Origin: Hypericum androsaemum
Lineage: Eukaryota > Streptophyta > Magnoliopsida > Malpighiales > Hypericaceae
Direction: 5' to 3'
Assembly: GCA_963995505.1 (NCBI GenBank)
Contig: OZ023189.1
Span: 19,367,495 to 19,431,494, forward strand
DNA: 64,000 nucleotides
In this document: piece after piece, positions 46,170-57,389 of the stretch
Layout of the letters: each line of letters opens with the position of its first letter
How positions within the stretch are numbered: position 1 is the stretch's first letter
Program-made: the position numbers and the translations under genes
The notes under the pieces: model-generated
What the model saw: the letters and a program-made list of their open reading frames with translations, nothing else
What the model was told of the DNA's origin: nothing
The model's database searches: none

Positions 46170-47060
46170 TTGTAGACAATAATTCGATGGACTGCCGTCA
46201 CAAGGACAACGTCATCGGACCTCAACAACAAAAGAATGTACTTAAGAATTTTATAATACTGTAGCTCGATTAATCAACCTAGTGAATATCAAAATATCAG
46301 GTGGTTTAAGTTCTTCCTCCTCCTATGAGTCATCAACCGACAACAGCAAAAGAGTGGTATGGTCTTTTGGAATTGTCACACGCCCTAATCACTATAAATA
46401 TGGTTGGGTTGGAACATGGCGTCATCATCGATGGTATCCATGACAAGGCAAATAACCACAGAAGTCGCATGCCAAAAAGACTTGAATTGCATCATATTTT
46501 TGGATCGACTTTAGGACGACAACTCTACTGAGACAAAAGAACTTCTATTTCCTAGAGAGTTTGCCAGAGGAGTGTCCATGCTACAGTAACCTAGTTTTTT
46601 CTGGACATTGTTCTTCTCCATCAACATTCTTATTTCCGTAGCTTCGTCCCATTGGCCAGCATTCACGTTCAAGTTGGACAACAATATGTAAGGAGCTGAG
46701 CTCTCTGGTTCTATCTTCATCAATGCTTCAGCAGCAACACGAGCCATTTCGACATTGTTGTGCACTGTGCATGCGCTCAGTAATGCGCCCCCAAAATGGC
46801 CTTGTCGGGCTTGAATGGCATGATGTTTATCACATCGAGGGCTTTCGCAAGTTGCCCATGTCGAGCCAAAAGATCTACCAGGAAAGTATAGTGTTCAACA
46901 TAATACTTGATCATGGTATTCCACGACATTAGGTTCTTCTCAAACTTTGCTCCTTCTCGACCACTCGCAGATGGGAACCACTCAAAAATCTTCCTTGCTT
47001 CATTCACCTTCTCTCCATGACCGTATGCATGTCCATTCATCCCGGCCATATGCTACATAG
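46170..47060 (-). pseudogene. Broken duplicate of the MEF9-like PPR gene and its 3' flank
   Basis: Sequence 46190-46540 matches the 3' flank of the intact gene (59008-59340), and 46511-47049 matches its coding part. Downstream part: GQLAKALDVINIMPFKPDKA, then VEMARVAAEALMKIEPESSA. Upstream part: YGHGEKVNEARKIFE and FEKNLMSWNTMI. These two regions, ~250 residues apart in the intact protein, are joined by a deletion near 46890-46912 (KYYVEHYTFLVDLL). The N-terminal part is missing. It lies between the second Copia and an LTR element and is non-functional. Confidence 0.9.
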
Positions 47061-48180
47061 AGGCGGCATTTAACGACGGAGCCACAATACCAATAAGGGT
47101 GGTCTGGAGTAACGTAGATGGCAGGTTTGCCTGGTGTGCAAGTTCGGTCAAGCGAAACGTCCTTTTAACCTAACGACCGATTAGTGCCACACCCGGGGGG
47201 CAAGTATTCCCCCTTACTTATGGGGAATGAAGCAATAAGTGAGGTGACAAGGCGATCAGAGGTTTTTACCTTGTCACCCTATAAGTCGGCCGGGTAGATG
47301 GCCTAGACCTCTTTAAGCTGCTCGTCTTCATTCTAAGTTAGCTGATGGATGCCAACCGGAGATGAAGAACCACGTCAACGCTTCTCGCCTGATCATACCG
47401 AAGCATTAACGTGTGGGGGGCATTGTTGAGGTACAAAAATAATCTCAAATTATCAAGGATATCTTGAGCTCTCCGGTGCGGTCTCAAAGTGACCGGGTGA
47501 CCGGCATGGTCTCAAAGTGGGTGGTGTCATCTCAGAGAGATCAATGTCGGGTGATCGATATTCGGTATCGTCCCGAAGAGACCAGTGTCGGATGACCGGT
47601 GATTGGTGTCATTTCAAAGAGGTTGCTTCCAGTCTTGAGTTAGGTAGAAATCGATAATGGTCTTCTCTTGGCCAAGACCGATGATGGTCTCCTAATGATG
47701 GTCTCTCCTTGGTTGAGACCGGTGATGGTAGACTACCTCAGTTTATTGTCCTTCGATGCCAAACATTCATCTTTGGTAAAATGGCGGTAACTTATGACTC
47801 GAACATTGGATCGAGCTGATTCTTTCGGCTATGGAAAGGCAAGACAAATATCTACAACTTTGTAGTTTATGACTTTTTCTGATTCGAAGCAGAAAGTGGT
47901 CAAAAGTCTACTTCAAATTGATCCCACTCCGGACCAGTTCGGTCGGCTTCCCGCTTCCAAGACCAAGGCGGGAGCCCGGTTCCGTCCGCTTCCCGCCCGC
48001 CTGGGTGATACTCCTCGGTAAAATACTTATAACTTTCTATCCAGAGCTCGAATTGCGATGATCCAAGTTGCTGTGCGAAGCCAAAATATAGATCTATGAC
48101 TTTGTAGTTTGTGAATTCTTTGGATTCAGGGCGGAAGTAGGTCAAAAATATAGGTCAAGGCGGGAGGATGCTTTAGTCCT

Positions 48181-48345
48181 CAAGGCGGGAACCCGGATGT
48201 ACGCTTTAATCTACAAGGCGGGAACCCGGACGTTCGCTTTGACCTACAAAGCAAGAGCCCAGATTGTCACTTTGACCTACAAGGCAGGAGCCCGGATGGT
48301 CGCTTTAACTTTCGAGGCGAGAGCCAGGAGGGCATTTTGACCTTC
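48181..48345 (+). repeat. 33-bp tandem repeat inside the LTR
   Basis: Four diverged units (48181, 48214, 48247, 48280) and a partial fifth, each with caaggcggga, cccggat and cgcttt motifs. Confidence 0.85.
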
Positions 48346-48570
48346 GAAGTGTCCGGGTGGATGTCTCGGCTCGTGAAGTGGGATGTCTGGTTGGACGCCT
48401 CGGAATGTGAAGTGATATGTCCGAGTGTTAAAGTGCAAAATTCATACTCCGGGTGTCTAGCAAAGGTATTCATCTCCAGGTTCATTTGCGGGAATCCGTG
48501 TTCGGGTTGGTGTATCCGTCCAAATTGGACCGCTCGGTGGTCGCCCAAGTCCGCGTGGCGGTATGCACTT

Positions 48571-48661
48571 ACCGCCTTGGCTTGTGGGCGGTAGGCCCTT
48601 ACCGCCTGGGCTTGTGGGCGGTAGGCCCTTACCACCTTAGGGCTTATGGGCGATAGTCTCA
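48571..48661 (+). repeat. 30-bp tandem repeat inside the LTR
   Basis: Units at 48571-48600 and 48601-48630 (accgccttgg, cttgtgggcg, gtaggccctt) are nearly identical, with a diverged third. Confidence 0.9.
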
Positions 48662-49142
48662 GCTCGCTTCAAGGGCCCGAGCGGAAGAACGAAGCCCGTT
48701 TCAGGGGCTCGGACGAAAGAATGAAGTCCGCGTAGGAGGACCGGATGGGCTTGACAATCCCACTTTGAGAGCCCGGACGGGAAGACTATTTGGTCTATAT
48801 AGGCGGAAGGTTTGGGCTTTTTTGAGTTCACTTCGGGCTTAAAGACGATAAGTTGTTTCAGCATTGACGGGCTTAAGACGAGCTTTTGCGTGGAAGGTTC
48901 GAGAGGATCGGGTCGGTTTATATTTTTCTAAGTAGAGCCGGAATTTCTGAGATTCCAATAAGATTTTGGGACACAATTGCTTGGTCGGCACGACCGGCAT
49001 ATTCCTAATCGGGGATGAGATATGTTCATATGAGGAAGACGGTTTATATTTTCCTATTCTAAGCCGGGTTGATTTGAAAATAAAATATTTACTCGGGATG
49101 GAATTTCTTGCACGGGAATGATGGAGCTAGGTCAAGACGTGC

Positions 49143-49150
49143 TATATAAA
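49143..49150 (+). promoter_or_regulatory. TATA box of the LTR
   Basis: TATATAAA in gctatataaagggagc, followed ~50 bases later by a CAA/ACA-rich leader (aacaaacacaacaac), as is typical of plant LTR promoters. It points toward GTE1, 570 bases downstream. Confidence 0.6.
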
Positions 49151-49370
49151 GGGAGCTCGGACAACGGAGACGGACATCATCAACAAACACAACAACAAAC
49201 TACTCTTCTATCTTAATCGTTTTTTCTTAGTACGTAGCCTAGCATAGCCGGTAGCCTAGCGTAGCTTTAGACCTACCTTGGGACGACCACTCCGGATCCG
49301 TCTCAGGTTACTTGTTCTCTTTTCCCCGCAACAAATCCGTTGATATATAGTATAGGCTTCGCACCACCAA

Positions 49371-49716
49371 ACTAAAAAAAATTCTGGTGAGATCGAAGGC
49401 AGACGGCCGGTCGTAGGAGATCGAAGCAGCAGCTGTCGTCGAAGGAGAAGCAGAGCTCTCGCCGTTTTTTCTCGCCTCCTTACTACTACTATTCTCATGG
49501 TTCCGAAGAGGATTCCAGGGTTTTACAACTTTTACGAAAACCCTTCCAGAATAAGTAATTAAAATAATTATATTGCTTAAATAATTGGCAAATCTCCAGC
49601 CCTAGCAGTTAACAGCTAAATAACCACCAAAGCTGGGGAGAACGACATAATCTCCGTACGTACCTTCCGCTCAAACACACACTCAATTTCTTCAACTGAG
49701 TTCCTCGCGTTCTTAA
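49371..49716 (+). other. GTE1 upstream region, sharing a block with the MEF9 upstream region
   Basis: The block ggcagacggccggtcgtagg (49404-49423) and the following ctcgcctcctta recur at 62208-62251, upstream of intact MEF9. It is therefore the displaced 5' flank of the broken MEF9 copy, cut off by the LTR insertion. The GTE1 leader lies in the last ~150 bases. Confidence 0.6.
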
Positions 49717-52651
49717 ATGGAAGAAGTGGCATCTTTCGGGGACTTCCATCCAGTGGGGCCCATCTTCGACGACCCTCCGCCGGAGAACATTGAGGTTGGT
49801 TTCCAGCACCGCGTCGATGACATCGTCCTCAAGGTGGACAAGGTAAATAACGGAACTTTGTCTCTTCTTGAAAAAAGATTGTAACTTTGCCTTTGTGTGT
49901 GTTGAATTGGGTGTTTAGGATTTGCGATTTCTTAAAAAGGTAGCAACTTTACATGTGTTTTGTGGAGTTTGTGACTTTGTTTTGAAAAAGATTGATACTT
50001 TACATGTGTTTGTGGAGTTGGTTAGTTGGAGGAGAAGGTGAAAGAGGTGGAGAGTTTCTACGAGAGCATAAGCAACAAAAAGGGGGCGGCAGCTGGGGCG
50101 GGGTCGGCTGGGAAGGACAAGGAAAAGGAGAAGGGTGGTAAAGAGAGGGCAGTCCCCAGTGTTAGGAAGCAGCAGATCGATGCTACTAAGCGGGAGGCGG
50201 CCGCTGCCAAGCGGATGCAGGAGCTCATGCGCCATATGGGCGCCCTCTTGCGCCAGGCATGATATAATGTTTCCCGTGTCTCGCTTGCTTTGTTTTGGTG
50301 TCAGAATTTGTGTTCTTATGTTGCTTGCATTTGATGTTATCATACTCTGTAGAGGGTTGCTGTAAAGAGTGTCTGGTTTGCTATGCAAGATAGGACAGTG
50401 AGTTCAGAATAGAGAAGCATGAATGTTGGGCCACCTTTCTCAACAGAAAAAAATAAGTGAATTAGGTGATACAATTAATTACTTCTGTAACCTTTAGAAT
50501 TATAGCAACATCGTTCTGAATCTTCTGATTGATTAGATTAGAGAGTCTGTTATGTGTTGCCTTCCTTAAATTGATGATTCAGCATTGTATATGCATAGAG
50601 TAAGAAAATCGATTTTATATGCAAGCTAATGCTGATCATATATTCTTTCATACTCACATGCAGATCACACAGCACAAATGGGCTTGGCCATTTAGGAAGC
50701 CAGTTGATGTCAATGGTCTTGGGTTAGATGATTACTACGAGGTGAAAGTTCTCTTGCCTTGCATCATTTACCAGTTCTTTGACGGTCTTCTATAATCTGA
50801 TCATACTGCTGCTCCACTGGACATAAAGTCTGGTTAAATTGCACAAACTGAATGGATATTGCCATGCATCGTGGGTCATTACTTATGTTGGGTGATAGAG
50901 TTACCATGTGAGAAGCAACTTCATTCTTGACCTTGAGGGTACTTTTAAAGTGCAGCATTGTTTTTGACATGGATGACTAGGTCAGATGTTTATCTGGTGA
51001 TGAACTGTCAGATCATCTATTTCCAGAGACATAAAAGTGCCTTGCCGGTGGAACAGATTATAGCATTCCCTCGCTTTTCTCTAGCTTTTTCTTCCCACAT
51101 TTTTCTTGGAGTTCTATTTGTTTTTAGAGTTACTTTGATTTATTTACTTTGCGCTAGGTTATTGACAAGCCCATGGACTTCGAGACAATAAAAAACCAAA
51201 TGGAGGCTAAAGATGGCACTGGATATAAGAATGTTAGGGAGATATGTGCAGATGTGAGGTTAATCTTCAAGAATGCTATGAAGTATAATGGTGAACGTAG
51301 TGATGTCCATGTAATGGCCAAAACCTTGCTTGAAAAGTTGGAGGAGAAGTGGTTACAGCTTCTCCCAAAAATCACCGAAGAGGTAATTAGTTATCTAATT
51401 TGCTTGTGGCTTGTTCTGGATGCCACTGTATTGTGTTGTTTATGTATAACGTAAATGCTCACTTTTTAAGTTATCCTCGTGTTATATGTAGGAGAAAAGA
51501 CGAGAAGAGGAAGAAGCAGAGGCCCAGTTGGATATGCAACTTGCTCAAGAGGCCGCTCATGCCAAAATGGCTAGGGACTTGAGTAATGAGGTAGATCTTA
51601 TTTGTGCATCCAATCAAACCCTTTTAAGGCGTCAGAAAACAACGAGTGAATTTCCTTGGTGCATTCTGAATTTTGTTTACTAAGGCAGCCATATAATCTC
51701 AAGGTGTACCTGTACTTTCTTTTTCAGCTTTACGAGCTTGATATGCATTTGGAAGAATTAAGAGAACTGGTTGTCCAAAAGTGCAGGTTCGTGTATGAAT
51801 CAGCCAACATTTGTATGCTCATGCGATAATGTGTTTTGGGTCCCTTATTTGTTTGGAATTTTGTTTCAGTAATGCAAGTTTATAACTGAAAGGATTTTCA
51901 AGTAGTTTGACTTGGAGTGGCCTTGTTTGGTTGCTCAATCCTCCCTATTTAGCAATTTGTGTACTTTGGTCCTCTTCTCATATCCTTCTTCATCTCTTTT
52001 GCCGGATTTCACTTTCCTTTTTGATCATTTCATGCTTCTAAGCTGTCAAAATTATTGTATGTTCAAGCTTCTAAACAAGGAGATTTTCATGTATGATCTT
52101 TATTGGATTAGTTTCTAATATCAATTATTTTTTGAACTTGTAGTTCCCACGATTTAATCGTTGACCCACAAGCATTGATTTTGGTGTTGTGTTAGGAAAA
52201 TGTCCACCGAAGAGAAAAGAAAGCTCGGAGTGGCTCTCACAAGATTGTCACCTGAAGATCTCACTAAAGCGTTGGAGATTGTTGCTCAAAGTAATCCTGG
52301 ATTTCTAGCAAATGCCGAGGAGGTGGACCTCGACATAGATGCTCAGGTCGAGACTCGGGGCTCTACCGCCAGCTTCATCTGAAAAATTCGTTGATTCGGT
52401 AAATTGGGATGTCTTAAATAATTGTCGGCTTTCTAATGCAGAGTGAATCGACCCTATGGCGACTAAAGTTTTTCGTGAAGGATGCTCTGCAAGTGAAGGG
52501 GAAAACTGCAGCTAGCACGGAGGGCAACGACAGTAAGACGGCGGCGGCGGCGAATAGCAACATTAAGGCCAAGAATAACAAACGTAAAAGAGAGATTTGT
52601 AATGCAATAGCCAAAAATGCGAAGAAGAAAAGTAAGAAGCCTTGGTCCTGA
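49717..52651 (+). CDS. GTE1: GTE1/IMB1-like BET bromodomain protein
   Basis: Eight exons: 49717-49842, 50026-50256, 50664-50741, 51158-51382, 51492-51590, 51728-51786, 52196-52346, 52442-52651. They give 392 residues in one frame. Order: N-terminal MEEVASFGDFHPVGPIFDDP and a coiled coil (EEKVKEVESFYESI); a bromodomain (~120-210) from HKWAWPFRKPVDV through DYYEVIDKPMDFETIKNQME and VRLIFKNAMKYNGERSDVHV, with the acetyl-lysine-binding Asn present; a Glu-rich helix; an NET domain (~265-325, MSTEEKRKLGVALTRLSPED then LTKALEIVAQSNPGF, DLDIDAQ); SESTLWRLKFFVKDAL and a basic tail. BET proteins read acetylated histones in the nucleus; Arabidopsis GTE1/IMB1 acts in seed germination. Intron 2 has a GC donor (CAG|GCATGA): reading on gives TGA at once. 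A partial copy lies at 56.8 kb. Confidence 0.95.
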
Positions 52652-53079
52652 AATTTCAGTGACCATAACAGTAGGATGGCACCTGATGGAGCTCAGAAAA
52701 CTGTTCAGCTATCTGTATAAAAATATCGGTGGGGCTGCTTTTTCTGCATGTGTTTGGTTGGTAGATAAAATCATTTGTCCACACAGATCTTCTCCTTGAA
52801 TATAATAATGCTCAGGTCTGAAATAACAAGGACACCTCTTTCAATCACTTGCAAGGTTGTTGACAAAAATGATTTGCTCAACTCTTTTGAGTCATTTTTT
52901 CAAAAAAAAAAACTCTTTTGAGTCAAGGGAAGCACTGACCGTGCCACAAAACTAGTAATTTCTTCTCTGTCTTGAATCTAATTAATAAATTTGCTCATGC
53001 TACCGAGATTCAAATTCTCAGGGTTAAAGCAACCTCCTCCTAACTAGTGCCACCAAACCAAACCAAACCAAACCCAACC

Positions 53080-53120
53080 CAGAATGCGAACCCTCCTTGT
53101 TCAATTCCAAAGAAAACCCA
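53080..53120 (+). repeat. Leader block shared by the PPR-SMR and MEF9-like genes
   Basis: gaatgcgaaccctcc then ttgttcaattccaaagaaaa, 50-80 bases upstream of the PPR-SMR ATG, recurs at 62272-62310 upstream of MEF9. It is part of the local duplication debris. Confidence 0.75.
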
Positions 53121-53165
53121 ATTAAGCTCTGGATAAGAAGATATCTTCCTTCCTTCCTAGGCTAA

Positions 53166-54615
53166 ATGGACCTTATCCCCGGAAATATGATCCTCCTTCA
53201 CCAGCCAGCCATCGCCGCTCCTCTCCGTGTTTCGTGGGACTCGCCTATCAGACGACCCGTCGTCGTCGCTTTCACCAGGCGGACGGAACGCTTCCTCTCC
53301 TCGTTGACTGACACCCCCTTCCCCAACCGCGTCATCAACAAGTTCGTGACGTCATCTTCCAAATCCGTCGCCCTGGACGCCCTCTCCCGCCTCCTCTCTC
53401 CCGACCAAGCCCACCACCGCGGCCTCTCCTCCCTCGCCCTCCCTGTAACCTCCCTCTCTTCACTCGCTTTTGCTTCCATTTCCCCCCAAAAAAATGAAAA
53501 TTCTCCCTCGTTAAATACGTTGCCGTTTCTCGCAGCTGTACTCGAAGATCACCGAAACGGCGTGGTTCGAGTGGAACCCGAAGCTAGTGGCCCAGCTCGC
53601 CGCGCTTCTAGACAGCCGGGGACTGACCTCCGAATCGGAAACCTTGATCGCCGATTCCATCGCGAAACTGCGGTCGGACCGGGACCTCTCCAACTTCCTT
53701 GGCCACCTGGTGGAGTTTCACGCAAGCCACGGCTCGGCTCGGGGATTCGACGAATCCTACGAGCGCCTGCGCCGGCTCGTCGGCGGCTCCAGCTCGGCGT
53801 ATGTCAAGCGGCAGGGCTACAAGTCGATGGTGAAGGGCTTGTGCGACATGGGGAGGCCTAGGGAGGCGGAGAGCTTGCTGGCGGCTATCGAGGAAGATAA
53901 GGTGGGGCCCACGGCGTTTGAGCTGAGGTGCGTGATATACGGGTACGGGAGGCTAGGGTTCCTGGATGAGATGGAGAGGGTGTTCGATTCGATGGCGGAG
54001 AGGAAGGGGTTTGGGTCCGATGCGGCAAGTTTTAGCTTAATGTTGGGTTGTTACGGGGCCCACGGTGCGGTTACTCGGGTGGTGATGTGGGTCCGGCGGA
54101 TGAAGGAGATGGGAGTCCCACTTACGATGAGGACGTGCAACGCGGTGTTTGATTCGTGCCCTGCGATAATGGGGCTTCTGGCTGGGGGATACCCGCTCGA
54201 GATGGGCGGGCTGGTGGAGTCGTTGGGCGCGGAAGGGGACGAGGCGGCTCTGGTGGCAGAGTTGGCAGAGGGGGCACTCGGCTTGGAAGGTGTGATGACG
54301 TGGGATGAGTCTGAAGGGAAGCTGGATTTGCACGGGATGCATGTGGGAGCTGCATATGTGGTGATGCTGGAGTGGATGCAGGAGCTGGGGAGGCGGTTTG
54401 GTGGAGACGGACACGGGGACGGAGTGGTTCCAGCTGAGGTTACGGTAGTTTCTGGGTTAGGGAACCATAGTCGTGTCAGAGGGGAATCGCCGATCAGGTG
54501 TCTGGTCAGGGAGATGGTTTTTCGGACAGGGATTCCGATGAGGGTTGATCGTGATAACAAGGGGTGTTTCATTGCAAAAGGCAAAGTGATGGAGGAATGG
54601 ATCAGGAGATTGTGA
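53166..54615 (+). CDS. PPR-SMR protein, probably organellar
   Basis: Two exons (53166-53444, 53536-54615) joined by a short GT-AG intron give 452 residues. The N-terminus (MDLIPGNMILLHQPAIAAPL, then RVSWDSPIRRP...VVAFTRR) is basic, Ser-rich and poor in acids, fitting an organelle transit peptide. The middle carries few, degenerate PPR motifs (YVKRQGYKSMVKGLCDMGRP, then REAESLLAAIEED; FELRCVIYGYGRLGFLDEME; FSLMLGCYGAHGAVTRVVMW). The end is a Small MutS-Related domain: KLDLHGMHVGAAYVVMLEWM, VTVVSGLGNHSRVRGESPIR, IPMRVDRDNKGCFIAKGK. LDLHG and the SGLGNHSR stretch (usually TGRGxxS) are the expected SMR motifs. It resembles Arabidopsis At2g17033. PPR proteins bind organelle RNA; an SMR domain can be nucleolytic, but I cannot infer activity here. 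Confidence 0.93.
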
Positions 54616-56490
54616 GTTGGATTGGTGGATTCCATACCAGTATGTGGGGGTGAACATTCTTGCTTGTTGTAGTCCTTGGCCTTTTGGCTTGCATTTTTTT
54701 TTTAAGGAAAGAATCATCGGCTTCACTGCGATACTGCCAGCTTTTTTGTCTTGCTTATAACTAATTGCAGGAAAAGATGCAGCATCTGGACCAAGGAGGA
54801 GTTGCAAGCCGGAGAGACAAAATTGGCATACTCGTTGTTTACACCACTAGGAAAATGTGTGCAAAGGATGTCAATCCAACTGCACTAAATTGCAGCATCT
54901 GGAACTCCTAAAACCATGACATCCACCAGATGTACATCTTCCCGAGGTTCTGGTGCAATACTGCCTCGGCGATTAGTCGACGGGCCTGACCTTCCACAGC
55001 TAGATGCAAAGAAGGCGACGCTCCAACACCTACGACGACGACTCCTTGCAATCTGGCCTTATTGCCACCTGCAAATTTTCAATAGCAGAGGCTTATATTT
55101 TTCGTGCCACTAGCTTTTGCGTTCCTCAAATGATGAATTGACAAATTTAGTAGACTACAGTAAAACTGGTAAAAGGATTGCCGATGTCTTAGGAAATTTG
55201 TTGCAGGTAAAGCAGAATAGGAAACATGAATGGATAAATCAGACATGTGCAAGTGGGTTCTCCAGCAGCAAGCCTTCGTAGTATGAGCATAAGCAACTCG
55301 TGATCTGAACTAGGCAGCAGGCTCCAATCCCTGGCCGTGCCCTAATACTTCAACGGAAGCCCATGGTGTCGTCGGGTTCCCTGGCCGTGCCCGACCCGCC
55401 CACGGTGGACCCGTTCCGAAACGCCACCCTGAGGATTGGAGAAGAAGGGTCGCGAGGAGAGAGAGAATGGTCAGAGAGGAGGCTGCTAGGAGGGGCTTCC
55501 GTTGCTGGGGGTTGAGGCTCGGAATCTCCATCCCTTGCGATGTCGAGGCTACCAGGAGGGACGTTTTTGTCCTTTTGATGGCGGGAATGGAGGCAGGGAG
55601 GAGTTTAGGGCTGATTGGGTGTGGGACTCGCTGGAGGAGAGAGAGATAGGAGGAGGAGGAGAGGAGAGGGGAGGGGGGGGAAGAGAGACGAAGATGAGGG
55701 AAGAGAGAATGAGTGAGGGTTTTTATTAAAAATTATAAACAAATTAGATAATTTACCCATTTTCACCTAGCAACAACTTAATCCGAATCAAAGCCATGTG
55801 GCAGTCCACGTAGGCTCCCAGACGTCGCCATTTTGACAAAAACGGGTGAACCGGGTTGGGTCGATTTAAGTAAGAAAAATTGGAAAAAATTATACCGGTT
55901 CTATCGTTTTTAAACCACAGGATACCCAAGTGAGAATCGAGAATACTACAGGATACTTAAGTGGACTTTTTCCTTAATTTTTTTCAACAGCAGGAATGAC
56001 TCCCCCCTTCTATTAACCAACCATCACAAAATCAAGAACACTACTAACCTCCCAATCTCTTCACCTTTCACTCCGAAAATTAGCAGCAACCAAAATAGAA
56101 ACTAAAGAGGAAGTACACAGACCCCACCCTCAACGTCCATCCCACTCTCACTCTTCCCCATCGACTCAATCAAATTCATAACAAAGATGAAGGTACAATC
56201 TTTATGATGTTCGAAGGTAAAGAAGATCCAAACTGGGTTTACCTCCATTAGAAATAGAAGAATAAAATCTTTTAGATGAAGGGCTAGAGAGGTATTCAAA
56301 CGTCCATTAACTGAAAGGGAGGAATGAGGAGTGGCTCAAAAGAATTCCCTCTTCATTGGCTTCTTCTGTAATGGAAAAAAGTTTAGTTTGTGGCTCGATT
56401 TTGGTAGAGAAACGGAGTGAGGTCGAGTATTTTTTGAGAAATTTTCTGTTCTAGGGCTTTTGGTTCCATCTTTAGGAGAAATATTAGTGC
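54616..56490. other. Intergenic, no gene supported
   Basis: 3' flank of the PPR-SMR gene, then mixed-composition sequence. A GC-rich island at 55310-55640 has overlapping frames on both strands but no recognisable protein and no clean splice pattern; a purine-rich tract follows at 55625-55720. Confidence 0.4.
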
Positions 56491-56494
56491 TTTC

Positions 56495-56671
56495 TAAAAA
56501 TTCCGGTCCAACTGTTCTTCACCGGTCATATCGGATGCAAAAATCACCCAGTCTGACCAAAAATAGTACAGTTCGATCGGCCCTCGTTTTTACCCCTAAA
56601 ATGGATTGCTCCATTGAACGATGTACGGTTCAATTAGTCGGACCTCTGGTCGGACCAATTTTTTAAAACTA
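56495..56671. mobile_element. Possible MITE
   Basis: Imperfect inverted termini: tttctaaaaattccggtcca at the left and tcggaccaattttttaaaac at the right, about 175 bp apart, with ccggtc/gaccgg motifs inside. No clear target duplication, so tentative. Confidence 0.4.
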
Positions 56672-56805
56672 TGGATATGCTACTGTTTGCTGTTTTGCGG
56701 TATGCTCTTAGATACGCGGGACCATTTGATCGGTATAATACAGCACCCTGGTTTGAGTTGCACCATTGTTCATGGATTGGCCACTAGCATCACTGCTCTT
56801 AGAGA

Positions 56806-57340
56806 AAGGAAAGCTCGGAGTGGCTCTCACAAGATTGTCACCTGAAGATCTCACTAAATCATTGGAGATTGTTGCTCAAAGTAATCCTGGGTTTCTAGCA
56901 AATGCCGAGGTGGTGGAGGGGAAAACTGCAGCTGGCACGGATGGCAACGACAGTAAGGCGACGAATAACAACAATAACAAACGTAAAAGAGAGATTTGTA
57001 ATGCAATTGCCAATAATGCGAAGAAGAAAAGTAAGAAGCCCTCGTCCTGAAATTTCAGTGACCATAGTATTTAAACAGTCGGATGGCATCTGATGGAACT
57101 CAGAAAATCGTTCTGTTATCTGTATGAAAATATCGGTAGGGCTGCTTTTTCTGCATGTGTTTGGTTGCAGATAAATCATTTGTCCAGACAGATCTTTTCC
57201 TTGGATATATCAGGTCTGGAAAAAAGTTGTCCGGTCATAAGAACCTCTTCCAAGCACTTGCAAGGTTGCTGACAAATGATTTGCTCAACTCTTTTGAGTC
57301 AAGGGCTTACTCACCATTTCTTAATTTCTTCCCGTCTTAA
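56806..57340 (+). pseudogene. Partial copy of GTE1 3' end
   Basis: Residues from RKARSGSH... in one frame, or KLGVALTRLSPEDLTKSLEI and VAQSNPGFLANAE in the correct one, match GTE1 exon 7. The sequence then jumps from gccgaggtgg straight to gggaaaactgc of exon 8, losing the end of exon 7, intron 7 and the start of exon 8 (WRLKFF). The end KRKREICNAI...KKKSKKPSS and ~270 bases of 3' flank (compare 52652-52930) follow. Retention of flanking DNA shows a DNA-level duplication, not a processed copy. All upstream exons are absent. Confidence 0.93.
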
Positions 57341-57389
57341 ATCTAATAATTTGCTCAACTCGCATGTATCTGACATTCAAATTCTCGGT

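Larger units (their letters stand above)
47061..49370 (+). mobile_element. 3' end and LTR of an LTR retrotransposon (probable Ty3 type)
   Basis: A purine tract (gtgtggggggcat, about 47410-47422) followed by TGTTGAGGTACAAAAA looks like the end of an internal region and the start of an LTR at 47424/47425. The LTR would run ~1.94 kb to about 49368 (ccacca), with a strong TATA box near its end. There is no second LTR in the window, so this is a truncated element. Assignment to Ty3 rests on LTR length and the absence of Copia motifs; it is tentative. Confidence 0.55.

Noticed and set aside
54037..54635. Long minus-strand frames opposite the PPR-SMR gene
   Set aside because: GC-rich antisense shadows of an exon with clear SMR and PPR motifs on the plus strand.
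55310..55729. GC-rich island with frames on both strands as a gene
   Set aside because: No homology recognised, no splice pattern, ends in simple purine repeats.
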